From NCBI GenBank assembly GCA_934119935.1, contig CAKOSX010000001.1, forward strand, positions 248,001 through 312,000: 64,000 bases of DNA, in the 5' to 3' direction. The translations under genes and the position numbers were made by a program. Shown here one piece after another: positions 26,233-36,380 of this stretch (within the stretch, counting starts at the first letter, position 1; each line of letters begins with the position of its first letter). This DNA comes from an uncultured Clostridia bacterium (GTDB lineage: Bacteria; Bacillota; Clostridia; TANB77; CAG-508). The notes beneath the pieces are model-generated. The model did not search any database. It saw only the letters and a program-made list of their open reading frames with translations, and had not been told where the DNA came from.

Positions 26233-26279
26233 GTTATTATAAAATAAAATGAAGTAATAGAAAATAAAAGGAGCAACAA

Positions 26280-28673
26280 ATGAAATTAAAGGAAAGTATA
26301 AAGAGAAAATTAAGTATTGCCATTGTCGTAGTTATGATGGTAAGCTTTATGTTTGCAAAAACAGTAAGTGCGAAATCTTTTTTACAATCTGCAGGTGGAA
26401 AATTAATGAAACCTGTTCTAAATTTTGTAGTGTTTATAGGCGATTCAATAATAAGTGCATTAGATTCAAATTTGTATTTGAGAGAATGGGGGTATGCAAA
26501 AACGCCAATAACTAGCATATATATAACAGGAGAGGGAAATACTGTATACAGTGGAAGTGAACATTATGATGGTGAAGATGTAATAGAAGTAAATAAAGAA
26601 ATTTTAACTTTAGATATGAATATATTTACTGATGATAGTATAGACACTCCAAAAGGAAAGCTATATTCTCCTTATGAAATTTTCTCTAATAAAGTTCCAC
26701 TGTTTGACGTAAATTTCTTTTCTGATAAAAAATATACATATAAAAAAAGTGTAATTACAGGAATAATTCCATCTGAAGAGGGAAATGGAGGAGGAAAAAT
26801 TGTAACTGAAGATGAATTGGTAGAAGTAGAGTCTGCGTCTGGGGTTCTCCAAAAAACTGTTAGTACCTGGTATATTGCGTTAAGAAATATTGCACTAGTT
26901 ATATTATTATCAGTATTATTATATATAGGAATTAGAATAGTTATTTCATCTAATGCTGGCCAAAAGGCACAATATAAACAGATGCTACTTGATTGGGTTA
27001 TTGCAGTGTGCTTAGTATTTTTTATGCACTATATAATGAGTTTTGCCGTAAATATAACAGAAAATATCTCTAATATAATATTTCAAATGGGAGATAAGGT
27101 AATTAAAGTTCCGATTACAGTATACTCGGGGTTTACTGGAAGACAAACTAAAAATATTGATATACTAACAAATTTTACTGGTTATTTAAGAGTGATTGCA
27201 GGAATTGCAAATTCAAAAGAACAAACGTTAATAACTGTTGAATATGTGATTATGTATTTAATTACTATAGCATATACCGTAATGTTTACTATTACATATT
27301 TAAAGAGAGTTGTTTATATGGCTTTTTTGACAATTATTGCACCAATAACAGCGGCAACTTACCCTTTAAAAAAGGAAGGAACAACTGCAGGTCAATCTTT
27401 CTCGTTATGGTTAAGAGAATATATGGCAAATTTATTAATACAACCAATACAGTTAATGATATATATGTTAATAATCAGTAATGCTATGAATTTAGTAGTA
27501 GATTATCCTATATATGCTATCGTTTGCTTAGGATTCTTTATACCAGCAGAAAAAATGGTATTTAAGTTATTTGGAATACAAGCACCTCGATATGCTAATT
27601 CAGAAGGAATTATGAATTCACAACTTAATATGGCTAGAGGTGGAGCAAGGTTAACTGCAAATTTTGCTGGAAACATTATGCATGGAGTTACTAATGGATT
27701 AGGAAAAATCAGAACTATGACTATAGGAAAATCTGTAAATGGTAAAAATAGTGTGCCAAAGCTAACGGAAAAGAATAATAAAGAAATTTCCAAGAATAAT
27801 AAGGTTGAGAGAAATGATTTTGTTGGTGAGGATACTAATGAAAAGCAAATAATAAATTTAGAAAACGATAATATAGAAAAGGAAGTCGTAGGAAACAAAT
27901 TAAGAAAATTAGTTAGTGAAAAGAATATATCAAATGTTGGAAAGGGAATAGGAAGTTTTTATGGATCATTAACATCAGCAGGATTAGGTGCTATTTCAGG
28001 AATTATGTCTGGAAGTTTGGAAAAGACAATAGAAAATACGGCAAGTGGGGTGATTAGTGGTGCAAAAAAAGGAGGAAGAATAGGAAGTAATATAGGAGCG
28101 AGTGTGTATAACACTGGTGCAATAGTAAAAAATGTTGCAAATAGCTTATCAAAAACAGAAGAAAAAAAGGAGATAAAGACTGATTATGATTCTGATAAGG
28201 TTATGGAGAGTGTTTATCCAGAGTATGCAAAAAACGGAATATCGAAAATGAATGAATTTAAAGCCGCATATGGTTTGGAAAAAGAAGGAATTGATAGAAA
28301 AGAGGCAATAGCGACTTGTAAAATAGCAAAAAAGATTGGAGATATAAGACAAGATAATGAGACAAAACTAAAATGGCATGAGGAACTAAGCAAAACTCTT
28401 TCGGAAACAGACGAAATACAGAAAATAATGAAAGAACAAAGTGAACTAATAGAAAAGAAATATTCAGAGCAGGAAAAAGGTTTAGAAAAACAACATGAGA
28501 ATGATGGAAAAAACAGCAAAGAGTTTAATGATTTATCAAAAAAGCTTGAAGACTTAAAGCAGGAGTTAAAGGATAATAAAGATAATGAACTTAAACAAGT
28601 AAAAGATATACCAATTCGTTATGCAGATAAGATTATAGCACAAGTCGAAGAATATTATGAAAATTTAGAATAA
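26280..28673 (+). CDS. VirB6/TrbL-like polytopic membrane protein A
   Basis: This 797-residue protein has a signal-like helix (residues ~12-30) and an exported segment. Helices follow at about 196-218, 237-258, 322-342, 346-365, 390-410 and 414-434. The core motifs TWYIALRNIALVILL, LDWVIAVCLVFFMHYIMSF and FLTIIAPITAATYPL fit the TrbL/VirB6 membrane channel family of type IV secretion systems. A Gly-rich stretch (~540-620) and a Lys/Glu-rich coiled coil ending in ENLE follow. It is clearly paralogous to the next gene. The tail probably lies in the cytosol and could bind an ATPase. Confidence 0.82.
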   Translation: MKLKESIKRKLSIAIVVVMMVSFMFAKTVSAKSFLQSAGGKLMKPVLNFVVFIGDSIISALDSNLYLREWGYAKTPITSIYITGEGNTVYSGSEHYDGEDVIEVNKEILTLDMNIFTDDSIDTPKGKLYSPYEIFSNKVPLFDVNFFSDKKYTYKKSVITGIIPSEEGNGGGKIVTEDELVEVESASGVLQKTVSTWYIALRNIALVILLSVLLYIGIRIVISSNAGQKAQYKQMLLDWVIAVCLVFFMHYIMSFAVNITENISNIIFQMGDKVIKVPITVYSGFTGRQTKNIDILTNFTGYLRVIAGIANSKEQTLITVEYVIMYLITIAYTVMFTITYLKRVVYMAFLTIIAPITAATYPLKKEGTTAGQSFSLWLREYMANLLIQPIQLMIYMLIISNAMNLVVDYPIYAIVCLGFFIPAEKMVFKLFGIQAPRYANSEGIMNSQLNMARGGARLTANFAGNIMHGVTNGLGKIRTMTIGKSVNGKNSVPKLTEKNNKEISKNNKVERNDFVGEDTNEKQIINLENDNIEKEVVGNKLRKLVSEKNISNVGKGIGSFYGSLTSAGLGAISGIMSGSLEKTIENTASGVISGAKKGGRIGSNIGASVYNTGAIVKNVANSLSKTEEKKEIKTDYDSDKVMESVYPEYAKNGISKMNEFKAAYGLEKEGIDRKEAIATCKIAKKIGDIRQDNETKLKWHEELSKTLSETDEIQKIMKEQSELIEKKYSEQEKGLEKQHENDGKNSKEFNDLSKKLEDLKQELKDNKDNELKQVKDIPIRYADKIIAQVEEYYENLE

Positions 28674-28712
28674 TATATATAAGTTAATGATAAAAGCAAA
28701 GGGGAATAACAG

Positions 28713-31262
28713 ATGAAGAGAGCAAAAAAAATGCTATCAAAGCTAGAAAAAATAATTGCAATAATAATAACAATTAATATTATATTTGTGAGTCAGGTAT
28801 CTGCTAAAACGTTTTTGCAAACTGCAGGAGGCGTCTTAATAGAGCCAGTTTTAAATTTTGTTATGTATATAGGTGATACGGTTGAAAACCAATTAAATAA
28901 AACATTATATACTCAATATGGAAATGAAGACGCTGTTGTTGATTATCCAGTATCAGATGCTATGGAAGACATTGCTGATATAGGAGTGTTTGCTCTTACA
29001 GTAAAAGAAAAACTATTAAAAATTGATTTGGAGTCATATAGTGATGCGGCGCTAATAGTTTATCTTGGTTTGGACCCAGGGTTATATTTTTCTTTGCATT
29101 ATGGAACAAAAATAGCAGAGGCACTAGGACATGAAACAAAAATTATGTTGCATCCGATAATAAATCTTGCTGATGATGCTTATGAAGAAGCTAAGTCTTA
29201 TGTGCTGAAGGTAATAGATATGCTTAGAAAAGTCAGAAAGTCATTGGTAGAAAGACAAGAAGAATTAGCAGAGGGAAGAAAAGTTGTAACTGTTGAACCG
29301 TTTGTTTTAAAAACAAACGCATTTGACAGTATTGACATTCCGAATGGAGAAATATATTCTCCATACGAAATTTTTTCGAATCAAATACCTTTATTAGACG
29401 TTAATTTTATATCGCCACATGAGTATAAAAAAACGATTTGGAATATTGATATGCAAAACTTTAAAATTTATAGTGAGGAAGAAGATGTAGAATCTTCTGC
29501 AGCAATTTTGCAAAAAACAATTAGTAGTTGGTATGTAGCTTTGAAAAACATTGCAATTGTCGCTCTAATGTCTGTATTATTATATATTGGAATTAGAGTT
29601 GTGGTATCATCAAGTAATTCAGAAAAGGCTCGCTATAAAGAATTAATTTTTGACTGGTTAACTGCTTTGTGTCTTATATTTTTTATGCATTATATAATGA
29701 GTTTTATGATTAATATGACAGAAAATATATCTACAATAATTAGTGAAGGTGCCAATACACTTATAAAAGTACCGATACAGGTTAATACAATTTTGGGAGT
29801 AGAAAATGAAAATTTTAATATAATAACAAACTTTTCCGGATATGTTAGATTGATGGCAAGTTTACTTGAAACTAATGGCTCAACTCTGACTGCATTAGAA
29901 TATATTATTTTGTATGTTGTTCTTGTTGCATATACAGTAATGTTTACAGTTATATATATGAAAAGGGTTATTTATATGGCTTTTTTAACAGTTATATCTC
30001 CTATCACGGCGGTAACTTATCCGTTTAGAAAGCAAAGAGTAGGTGGGGGACAAGCCTTTGCACTATGGCTTAGGGAATATGTTGCTAATTTAATAATTCA
30101 ACCTATACATCTACTTTTATATTCAATAACTATTGGAAGTGTTATGGAATTTGCTGTAGAGCACCCTATATATGCAATTGTGGCTCTGGTTTTCTTTATA
30201 CCAGCTGAAAAAATGATAATGGAATTCTTTGGATTGAAAAATTTGCAATATGCAGACACAGGAAAGACAATGAATTCAGAATCAAGAATATTAAGAAAAA
30301 ATGCAATGATTGCTGGAAACGTTGCAGGAAATCTAAGTAGTGGATTAGCAAACGGTCTAAAGAAAATTAGAGTGATGACACTAGGGGAATCTTCAGAAAA
30401 CAAGAAGATAAAACAACTAAATACTGAAAAAAATATTGAAAGTGCAACGGAAAATAATCAAAATGGAAAAAATTATTTTAGCCAATTGAGTCAAGAAATA
30501 TTAAACAGAAATTTAACTAATTCGAATAATGAAAAAGAAGCTGAAAATATTCAGAAATCCATATTTGAAAGTATAGAGAGAAGTGTTGAGAAAAGCGTAG
30601 ACAGCAAACAAAATGATGATATAGAAACGAAAAGTAATAACAAAGAATATGAAAAGAATATAAGAAATACTATGAATAAAGATGAAGAAAAAGAAATTTA
30701 TGATGCTATGTCTACGGAAAAAAATAATCAAAGTAATATAGTACAGGAACAAGATTTTAAGATAGAAACAAATATTAATTTTGATCAAGAAAAAGGAGAG
30801 GCGTATAGAGAATATTCAAAAAATGGAATAACAAATATAAATGAGTTTGAAGCTACATATGCATTAGAAGAAAAGGGAATGAGCAGAGAAGAGGCTATTG
30901 CAACATATCAAATTGCAAAACAAACTGGTGATGTGAGAAATAATGAAAATATACAACAGGAATGGTTAAAAAAAATAAGCATCAATTTATCGCAGAACCA
31001 GTATATTAAAGAAATGATGCAGGAACAAAGGAATCTTATAACAGAAAAATATTTGAAAAATGAAAGAGAATTAAAAGAAAAACATAATAAGAAAAATAAT
31101 TCTAATCAGGAGTATAGAAGATTAAAAGAGCAGGTAGAAGATTTAGAAAGAGAGATGAAAAACAACCAAAATAAAGAATTAGATGACGTTGAACAGATTC
31201 CGATACGATTTGCAAAACAGATATTGAGTAACATTGAAGATTATTATAACAATTTAGAATAA
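28713..31262 (+). CDS. VirB6/TrbL-like polytopic membrane protein B
   Basis: This 849-residue paralogue of the preceding gene has the same order: signal-like helix, SPYEIFSNQIPLLDVNF box, the helix core with SSWYVALKNIAIVALM and FLTVISPITAVTYPF, and a charged tail ending in YYNNLE. It differs by an extra exported insert of ~120 residues near 60-180, and by a more polar Asn/Lys/Glu-rich region (~560-690) in place of the Gly-rich part. Both tails share NEFxAxYxLExxGxxRxEAIAT. Two different VirB6-type subunits may form one mixed channel. It starts 40 bp after protein A. Confidence 0.82.
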   Translation: MKRAKKMLSKLEKIIAIIITINIIFVSQVSAKTFLQTAGGVLIEPVLNFVMYIGDTVENQLNKTLYTQYGNEDAVVDYPVSDAMEDIADIGVFALTVKEKLLKIDLESYSDAALIVYLGLDPGLYFSLHYGTKIAEALGHETKIMLHPIINLADDAYEEAKSYVLKVIDMLRKVRKSLVERQEELAEGRKVVTVEPFVLKTNAFDSIDIPNGEIYSPYEIFSNQIPLLDVNFISPHEYKKTIWNIDMQNFKIYSEEEDVESSAAILQKTISSWYVALKNIAIVALMSVLLYIGIRVVVSSSNSEKARYKELIFDWLTALCLIFFMHYIMSFMINMTENISTIISEGANTLIKVPIQVNTILGVENENFNIITNFSGYVRLMASLLETNGSTLTALEYIILYVVLVAYTVMFTVIYMKRVIYMAFLTVISPITAVTYPFRKQRVGGGQAFALWLREYVANLIIQPIHLLLYSITIGSVMEFAVEHPIYAIVALVFFIPAEKMIMEFFGLKNLQYADTGKTMNSESRILRKNAMIAGNVAGNLSSGLANGLKKIRVMTLGESSENKKIKQLNTEKNIESATENNQNGKNYFSQLSQEILNRNLTNSNNEKEAENIQKSIFESIERSVEKSVDSKQNDDIETKSNNKEYEKNIRNTMNKDEEKEIYDAMSTEKNNQSNIVQEQDFKIETNINFDQEKGEAYREYSKNGITNINEFEATYALEEKGMSREEAIATYQIAKQTGDVRNNENIQQEWLKKISINLSQNQYIKEMMQEQRNLITEKYLKNERELKEKHNKKNNSNQEYRRLKEQVEDLEREMKNNQNKELDDVEQIPIRFAKQILSNIEDYYNNLE

Positions 31263-31276
31263 AAGAGGAAAGAATT

Positions 31277-32164
31277 ATGTACAAAAATGATACAAATAAG
31301 TATAAAGTTTGGATGACTATTATTGTATTAATAGTAGTGGTATTTATTGTAATCAATTCAAAAATGAAAAATAATAAGCAATCGAATCTAGATAATATTT
31401 TGGAAAATGCAGAAAAAGTAGAGAACATAGAACATACAGATAACGAAAGTAATGAGAATAATCTAAATCAGACAAAGAATAATGAAATTGATTTTAACCA
31501 AAATGTAATAGAACGATTTATAGAATATTGTAATAATAATGAGATTAAAAAGGCATATAATTTATTGTCACAAGATTGTAAAAATGAATTATTCCCTTCA
31601 GTAGATGATTTTTATGATAAGTATTATAAGAAAAAATTTAGTACTAAAAAGAATTATACTATCATGTTGTGGAAAAACATGACCTATATGATTAATCTAA
31701 AAGAATGTAGTATTGAAACAGGAGTGTTATCAAGTGAAGTTATTAGAGATTACATAACATATACAAGAAATGGATTAAATATTGGTGGTTATATAGGTAG
31801 GGAAAAAGCAAATAGAACTATCAATGTGGAGAATATAAAAATCGATATTCTCTATAGAAATACATATATTGATTATGAAGAATATGCATTTTCTATAAAA
31901 AACAATAGTAAAGCAAGTATGATTTTTGATAGCAAAGAAAAAGCGAATACTCTCTATATAAAAGATCAGAAAGGGCTAAAGTATTATGCGTATATGTATG
32001 AGCTGAACAAAAGTGAACTTATTTATGATCAAAATGAAGAGAGAAAAATAATTATTAAATACGAAAAAATGTATGATACAAATATATACACAAAGAATAT
32101 TATCTTTGATGATGTAACAATAGGAGAAGAAAAAACTCAAATAATGATAGCATTAGGAGAATAG
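31277..32164 (+). CDS. Membrane-anchored protein with NTF2-like domain (VirB8/TcpC-like)
   Basis: This 295-residue protein has one helix near the N-terminus (residues ~11-27), an Asn/Glu-rich linker, and an exported domain that starts ERFIEYCNNNEIKKAYNLLS. That YxLLS helix followed by beta strands is the pattern of NTF2-like folds in VirB8 and TcpC of type IV secretion systems. It shares the pattern with the gene at 34541. It lies 15 bp after the second VirB6-like gene and 2 bp before the next. The VirB8 assignment is an inference from fold pattern and context. Confidence 0.62.
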   Translation: MYKNDTNKYKVWMTIIVLIVVVFIVINSKMKNNKQSNLDNILENAEKVENIEHTDNESNENNLNQTKNNEIDFNQNVIERFIEYCNNNEIKKAYNLLSQDCKNELFPSVDDFYDKYYKKKFSTKKNYTIMLWKNMTYMINLKECSIETGVLSSEVIRDYITYTRNGLNIGGYIGREKANRTINVENIKIDILYRNTYIDYEEYAFSIKNNSKASMIFDSKEKANTLYIKDQKGLKYYAYMYELNKSELIYDQNEERKIIIKYEKMYDTNIYTKNIIFDDVTIGEEKTQIMIALGE

Positions 32165-32165
32165 T

Positions 32166-32417
32166 ATGGAAGAAGAGGGAAAAGAAAAAAAGAACAGGAA
32201 AATAAAAAATGCAGGGAAAAAAATATTAAAAAATACCATTAAAACAATAATAAAGTTCATAAATTTCATAATTAATTTAATTATTAACTTTACTGTGCCA
32301 ACATTAATAATAATTGCTGTTCTTATAGTTATTTCATCTATAAAATATGTAATAGATACTCTGGATGGTTCTCGAAATGAAAGTGAGCCACGGGAATGTA
32401 GGACATGTTGTCTCTGA
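32166..32417 (+). CDS. N-terminal membrane segment of the wall hydrolase, probably frameshifted
   Basis: The 83-residue ORF has a Lys-rich start and one strong helix (residues ~35-62, FTVPTLIIIAVLIVISSI), then runs into an unlikely Cys/Arg-rich end (RECRTCCL). It overlaps the following ORF by 52 bp in another frame. The downstream ORF lacks its own signal or anchor and has no binding site at its ATG. I infer that both are one gene split by an indel close to 32390, or joined by frameshifting. GSRNESEP here would continue as GNVGHVV in the next frame. Confidence 0.6.
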   Translation: MEEEGKEKKNRKIKNAGKKILKNTIKTIIKFINFIINLIINFTVPTLIIIAVLIVISSIKYVIDTLDGSRNESEPRECRTCCL

Positions 32418-34524
32418 AGAGGTCAGTTCTAAAGTTGTTGTTTCATCTATTGTTAAAACTGATAACGGTTATGGATATGATGTGGACTTAGATGAAAAAG
32501 TAGAGGCTATAAAAAAGGATCTGAAAGAAAACGATGCTGATGATACATTAGATAGATATATAAAAGAAAAAAATCAAAATAAGTATTTAAAGAAGTTTTT
32601 GCAGGCTGAAATAAAAACAAAGTTTCCAGACTTAAGAAACAAAGAGAAAATTGGACAAGCGTTAAAAGAAAATGAACTACAGGGATCAATACAAATACAT
32701 AGAAAAAATCAAAATGGAAAAGATGAAATTTTAACATATATAGACGGTAAAACATTTAGAGAGTATATAAATTCTAATGATAAAAGAGCTATAGAACATT
32801 TTTCTCTTAATAGTGATGGTAATTTACTAATTTCTAGCTGGACGAAGAAAACTCTAAAAGATGGAAGTGAAGAGTATTTCCTAAGTGAAGAAATTATCGA
32901 TTATAGAGCTCTAACAAAAAGGTATGACATGCCATTTGATTTTTTGTGGGCACTGACAGTAATGGGAAATGATGAGGATTTGTCTTATGAGGTGGCAAAA
33001 TTAACGGATGATACAAAGATAGTATTAACAATATATGAAAATGTTGTAAAAACTACAACAGTAAGAAAAACAGAAAATCAGGAAACAGGGAAAACAGAAG
33101 TAACGACCGAAAAATATGAAGAATGTGAAAATCACTTATATATGTCAAGTGCTGTAACATGGGTTGCTGATGTTGAAAATGAATATGTTAACAAGGTTAT
33201 AGATCCTATTGTGAGCCAATATTCGTCAGGTATTAGTGAAGTCACAAAAACAGTTGAAAGAAACGAGTATGTGAAAGGAACTGAAAAAATAACAGAAAAA
33301 ATTGACAAAAATTCAGAAAAAGAAAATTTCATTACATTGCTTCTAAAGCATGAAAATGCAACTAATAAGATTTTAACAGCAAGAGATTGGTTCTATGAAA
33401 TGCTTGAATCAAGCAATGATACAGTAGATATGATTGATACTATAGATTACTTGCTAGATATAGTAGAGGGCAAAACTACTACTGGAAATATTATTGAAGA
33501 GGGCTCAAAACAAGATATAACGCAGAATCAATTGGTAGATGATATAATAGTTGATACCACAAAAGGAAATAACAATTTAGTTCTAAAAAAAGAACAATTA
33601 GAAGAAATAATAAGAAAGACATATAAAGATACAGATGACAAGCAGAAAAACTTACTAGGAGCATTAAATTCTTTTTATAAGATTCAATCGGAAAGACATG
33701 TTAATGCTGTATTTGCAATGGCTGTAGCAATACAGGAATCAAATGCGGGGACAAGTTGGAATTACATAGACAAAAGTACTCATAACTGGATGAGTGTTAT
33801 GGGGCAAAGTGGATATACAGATAAAAATGGCAATACGTGGAAAAAATATGAGAGCTTTTCCGAAGCAACAGAGGACTTTGGAAGATTAATAGAGACAAAT
33901 AATAGCTATTTTGCTGGAGGAAACATAACAGTAAAGCAAATATCTAAGGCATACTGCAGTCCTTCAGAGCCATGGAGTAACCACGTAATATTAAAGATGA
34001 AAGACTTATATTCATCTATTGGAATTCACTTAGATGATTATATAGATAAGAAGGAAGAAGAAAATTCTAGTGAAGATGCTAATATAACAGCTACAACATT
34101 TTTAGGAATAGCAAAGCAATGCCATGACTATATTAAAGACAATAATTTTTATTATGTACAAGGAAACAAAATCCCATATCCAAATGGAACAAGTTACATT
34201 GATTGTAGTGCATATGTTACATGGGTTTTGTATGAATATGGATATACAGAATTTGCGGGGCACCAAAAAGACACTGCCTGGTTTATGGGAAGTGGCCCAT
34301 CAAAAATGGGGTGGACAATATTAAAACCATCTGAGGCAAAGGCTGGAGATCTTCTTGTAAAATCTGGACATATAGAAATATTTGCAGGCGATGGAGTTGG
34401 AACTTATTCAGCAGGTTCTACTAATTCCATAAGAAAAGACATAAGTTACAAAGGATGCAGTTTAAGCAAAATAATTTCAGATGGCGGATTTACTCGAGCT
34501 ATTAGAGTAAAAGCACCAAATTAA
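32365..34524 (+). CDS. CwlT/VirB1-like bifunctional cell-wall hydrolase (glucosaminidase-like + NlpC/P60)
   Basis: The 719 residues include an N-terminal mixed region, a glucosaminidase/lysozyme-like domain (~430-555: FAMAVAIQESNAGTSWN, then NWMSVMGQSGYTD) and a C-terminal NlpC/P60 peptidase. In the peptidase, Cys lies in YIDCSAYVTW near residue 614 and His in SGHIEIFAG near 669. This pair of activities is that of CwlT-type VirB1 proteins, which open peptidoglycan for T4SS assembly in Gram-positives. The first ~10 residues (MVLEMKVSHG) are probably not a true start; the membrane anchor sits in the overlapping upstream ORF. If the frame is truly broken, the enzyme would lack its export signal. 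Confidence 0.82.
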   Translation: MVLEMKVSHGNVGHVVSEEVSSKVVVSSIVKTDNGYGYDVDLDEKVEAIKKDLKENDADDTLDRYIKEKNQNKYLKKFLQAEIKTKFPDLRNKEKIGQALKENELQGSIQIHRKNQNGKDEILTYIDGKTFREYINSNDKRAIEHFSLNSDGNLLISSWTKKTLKDGSEEYFLSEEIIDYRALTKRYDMPFDFLWALTVMGNDEDLSYEVAKLTDDTKIVLTIYENVVKTTTVRKTENQETGKTEVTTEKYEECENHLYMSSAVTWVADVENEYVNKVIDPIVSQYSSGISEVTKTVERNEYVKGTEKITEKIDKNSEKENFITLLLKHENATNKILTARDWFYEMLESSNDTVDMIDTIDYLLDIVEGKTTTGNIIEEGSKQDITQNQLVDDIIVDTTKGNNNLVLKKEQLEEIIRKTYKDTDDKQKNLLGALNSFYKIQSERHVNAVFAMAVAIQESNAGTSWNYIDKSTHNWMSVMGQSGYTDKNGNTWKKYESFSEATEDFGRLIETNNSYFAGGNITVKQISKAYCSPSEPWSNHVILKMKDLYSSIGIHLDDYIDKKEEENSSEDANITATTFLGIAKQCHDYIKDNNFYYVQGNKIPYPNGTSYIDCSAYVTWVLYEYGYTEFAGHQKDTAWFMGSGPSKMGWTILKPSEAKAGDLLVKSGHIEIFAGDGVGTYSAGSTNSIRKDISYKGCSLSKIISDGGFTRAIRVKAPN

Positions 34525-34540
34525 GAATGAAGGAAATGCG

Positions 34541-35788
34541 ATGAGTAAAAAGGTATTAATTATAGGACTGATTTTAATATTAATAATTAGTGGAACAGTC
34601 ACTATTGTTTTAACGAGAAAGACAGATAATGAGAAAAATATGGATGTTGAGGAGCAAGTAGGAGACGTTGAAACAAAGTTTAAAAGAGAAAAAGTAAGCA
34701 ATTCTACAGTATTTTATACTGTAGAAGATTGCATAAATTTTTACATAGATTTTGTCAAAGCAGAGGAGAAAGATAAGATTTTTGAACTGCTGGATGAAAA
34801 ATATATTAATGAAAATAATATAAATCAAGAGAATGTACTAAAATATGTAGAAAAGCCGAAATATTCTTTTATAGCATTAGACATGTATGAAAGTGAGTTA
34901 AACAATGTGTGCAACTATATTGTGGAAGGTGTTGCGGATGATGGAATTTACAACACAAAAATGTATTTTAGAGTGGGATTAGATACTAATAATTTTTCAT
35001 TTAACATAATGCCTTTATCTGCAAAGAAGTATAACAACATAGATGAAATAGAAGAAAGTGAAAGTATAGCAGAAATTCCAAACAACGATGCCAATAGTTA
35101 TCAGTATAATAGAATAAAAGAAAATGAAATAATAGAAAAAATTTTAAAATATTATTGCGACCTTACTGTAAATAATGTAAAAAAAGCATATGACATGTTA
35201 GAACAAGAATATAGGGAAAAACGATTTGATAAATATAGCAAATTTCAAGATTACATAAAAAAGAGAAGTGAAAATCTAAAACAAGCACGTGTTGCAGGAT
35301 ATTCAGTAAAGGAAGAAGAAAATAAAAAAATATATACTGTAGTAGACCAAGACGGAAGGGTATATATATTTAAGCAAAAATCTATAATGAATTTCACTGT
35401 TCAGATGGATGACTATACATTAGAAACAGATGAATATAAAGAAAAATATATGAATTCTACTGTTGTAGATAAAATTAAACTAAATGTAAACAAATTTATG
35501 AAGATGATTTCTAATTATGATTATGAGAGCGCATATGGGCTATTGAATGAAGCATATAAAAAGAATAATTTTAAAACTGAAAAATCATATGAAAAATTTA
35601 TAGAACAGCATTTTTATAATTCAAACTCATATAGCATAGAAAAGATTGAGACAGATGCACAAGATTATATTATTACAATTACTGTTGCAGAAGATGCGAG
35701 TGCATCAGCAGCGAAAAAAACAAATAAGATTGCAATGAGACTAGGGGAGAATACAGAATTTGTAATGGCGGTAATATTAAATGAGTAA
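34541..35788 (+). CDS. Membrane-anchored protein with three NTF2-like repeats (TcpC-like)
   Basis: This 415-residue protein has one helix at residues ~4-24. Three exported units follow. Each starts with a helix pair of the form FYxDFVKAEEKDKIFELLDEKY (~60), YYCDLTVNNVKKAYDMLEQEY (~205) or FMKMISNYDYESAYGLLNEAY (~318), then beta strands. Tandem NTF2-like units occur in TcpC/VirB8 proteins of Gram-positive conjugation systems, where they bridge membrane and channel. It follows the wall hydrolase by 16 bp. The assignment is by pattern only. Confidence 0.62.
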   Translation: MSKKVLIIGLILILIISGTVTIVLTRKTDNEKNMDVEEQVGDVETKFKREKVSNSTVFYTVEDCINFYIDFVKAEEKDKIFELLDEKYINENNINQENVLKYVEKPKYSFIALDMYESELNNVCNYIVEGVADDGIYNTKMYFRVGLDTNNFSFNIMPLSAKKYNNIDEIEESESIAEIPNNDANSYQYNRIKENEIIEKILKYYCDLTVNNVKKAYDMLEQEYREKRFDKYSKFQDYIKKRSENLKQARVAGYSVKEEENKKIYTVVDQDGRVYIFKQKSIMNFTVQMDDYTLETDEYKEKYMNSTVVDKIKLNVNKFMKMISNYDYESAYGLLNEAYKKNNFKTEKSYEKFIEQHFYNSNSYSIEKIETDAQDYIITITVAEDASASAAKKTNKIAMRLGENTEFVMAVILNE

Positions 35789-35853
35789 AATAGGTAAAAA
35801 TTTTTTATTTATTATTAATAAACTTTATAAACATTATTATATGAGGAGGAAAA

Positions 35854-36243
35854 ATGATGAACATAAAAGAAAATATAAAGAAAATTATAACAGGAATCAC
35901 AGCTTTTTTTACAACAATTACAACAAAAGTGTTTGCCAAAACAAATACTGATATCCAAAAGGTATTAAATGTTCTAGATGATAGTTATAATATGAGAGGA
36001 GTTTCATTATATGGAATTGAACGACCATGGCAATATACAGTAAGCAATGGATTGTTGAAAATTTGTGAATTTATTGCTATTCCACTTATTTTAATAATTG
36101 GAGCCATAATTTTTATACAAAGAAAGAAGAATATAAAATCTAAAAATTTAAAAAAAGCTATAATAATTATAAGTATTGTTTATGTTGTTGCTTTTATAGC
36201 TGCACTTATTATTCCAATAATTTATAACCAGATTTATTTCTAG
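35854..36243 (+). CDS. VirB2/TrbC-like small membrane protein 1
   Basis: This 129-residue protein has a signal-peptide-like start (ITGITAFFTTITTKVFAKT), a short polar loop, and two membrane helices (residues ~68-86 and ~97-122) separated by basic residues (QRKKNIKSKNLKK). This layout is that of VirB2/TrbC pilin-type proteins. It has a clear paralogue on the - strand at 38153 (ITAGIGAFFATVSTKVLA) and a looser one at 44190. It ends the T4SS-like cluster and is preceded by GAGGAGG. Confidence 0.62.
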   Translation: MMNIKENIKKIITGITAFFTTITTKVFAKTNTDIQKVLNVLDDSYNMRGVSLYGIERPWQYTVSNGLLKICEFIAIPLILIIGAIIFIQRKKNIKSKNLKKAIIIISIVYVVAFIAALIIPIIYNQIYF

Positions 36244-36380
36244 ACGCATTGCTTAAATAAGTTTAGTTATTAAAATATGAAGATTAGCTAGTGTAAATAA
36301 ATATTGTAGATGAAATTTGTAAAAACATTATTAGTTTAGTAAAACATATGAAATATTACAAGTGAATATATGGAGGAAAA

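Noticed and set aside
26280..36243. Integrative conjugative element
   Set aside because: T4SS-like genes are present, but no integrase, relaxase, coupling protein, VirB4 or attachment repeats were seen, and housekeeping genes flank it closely.
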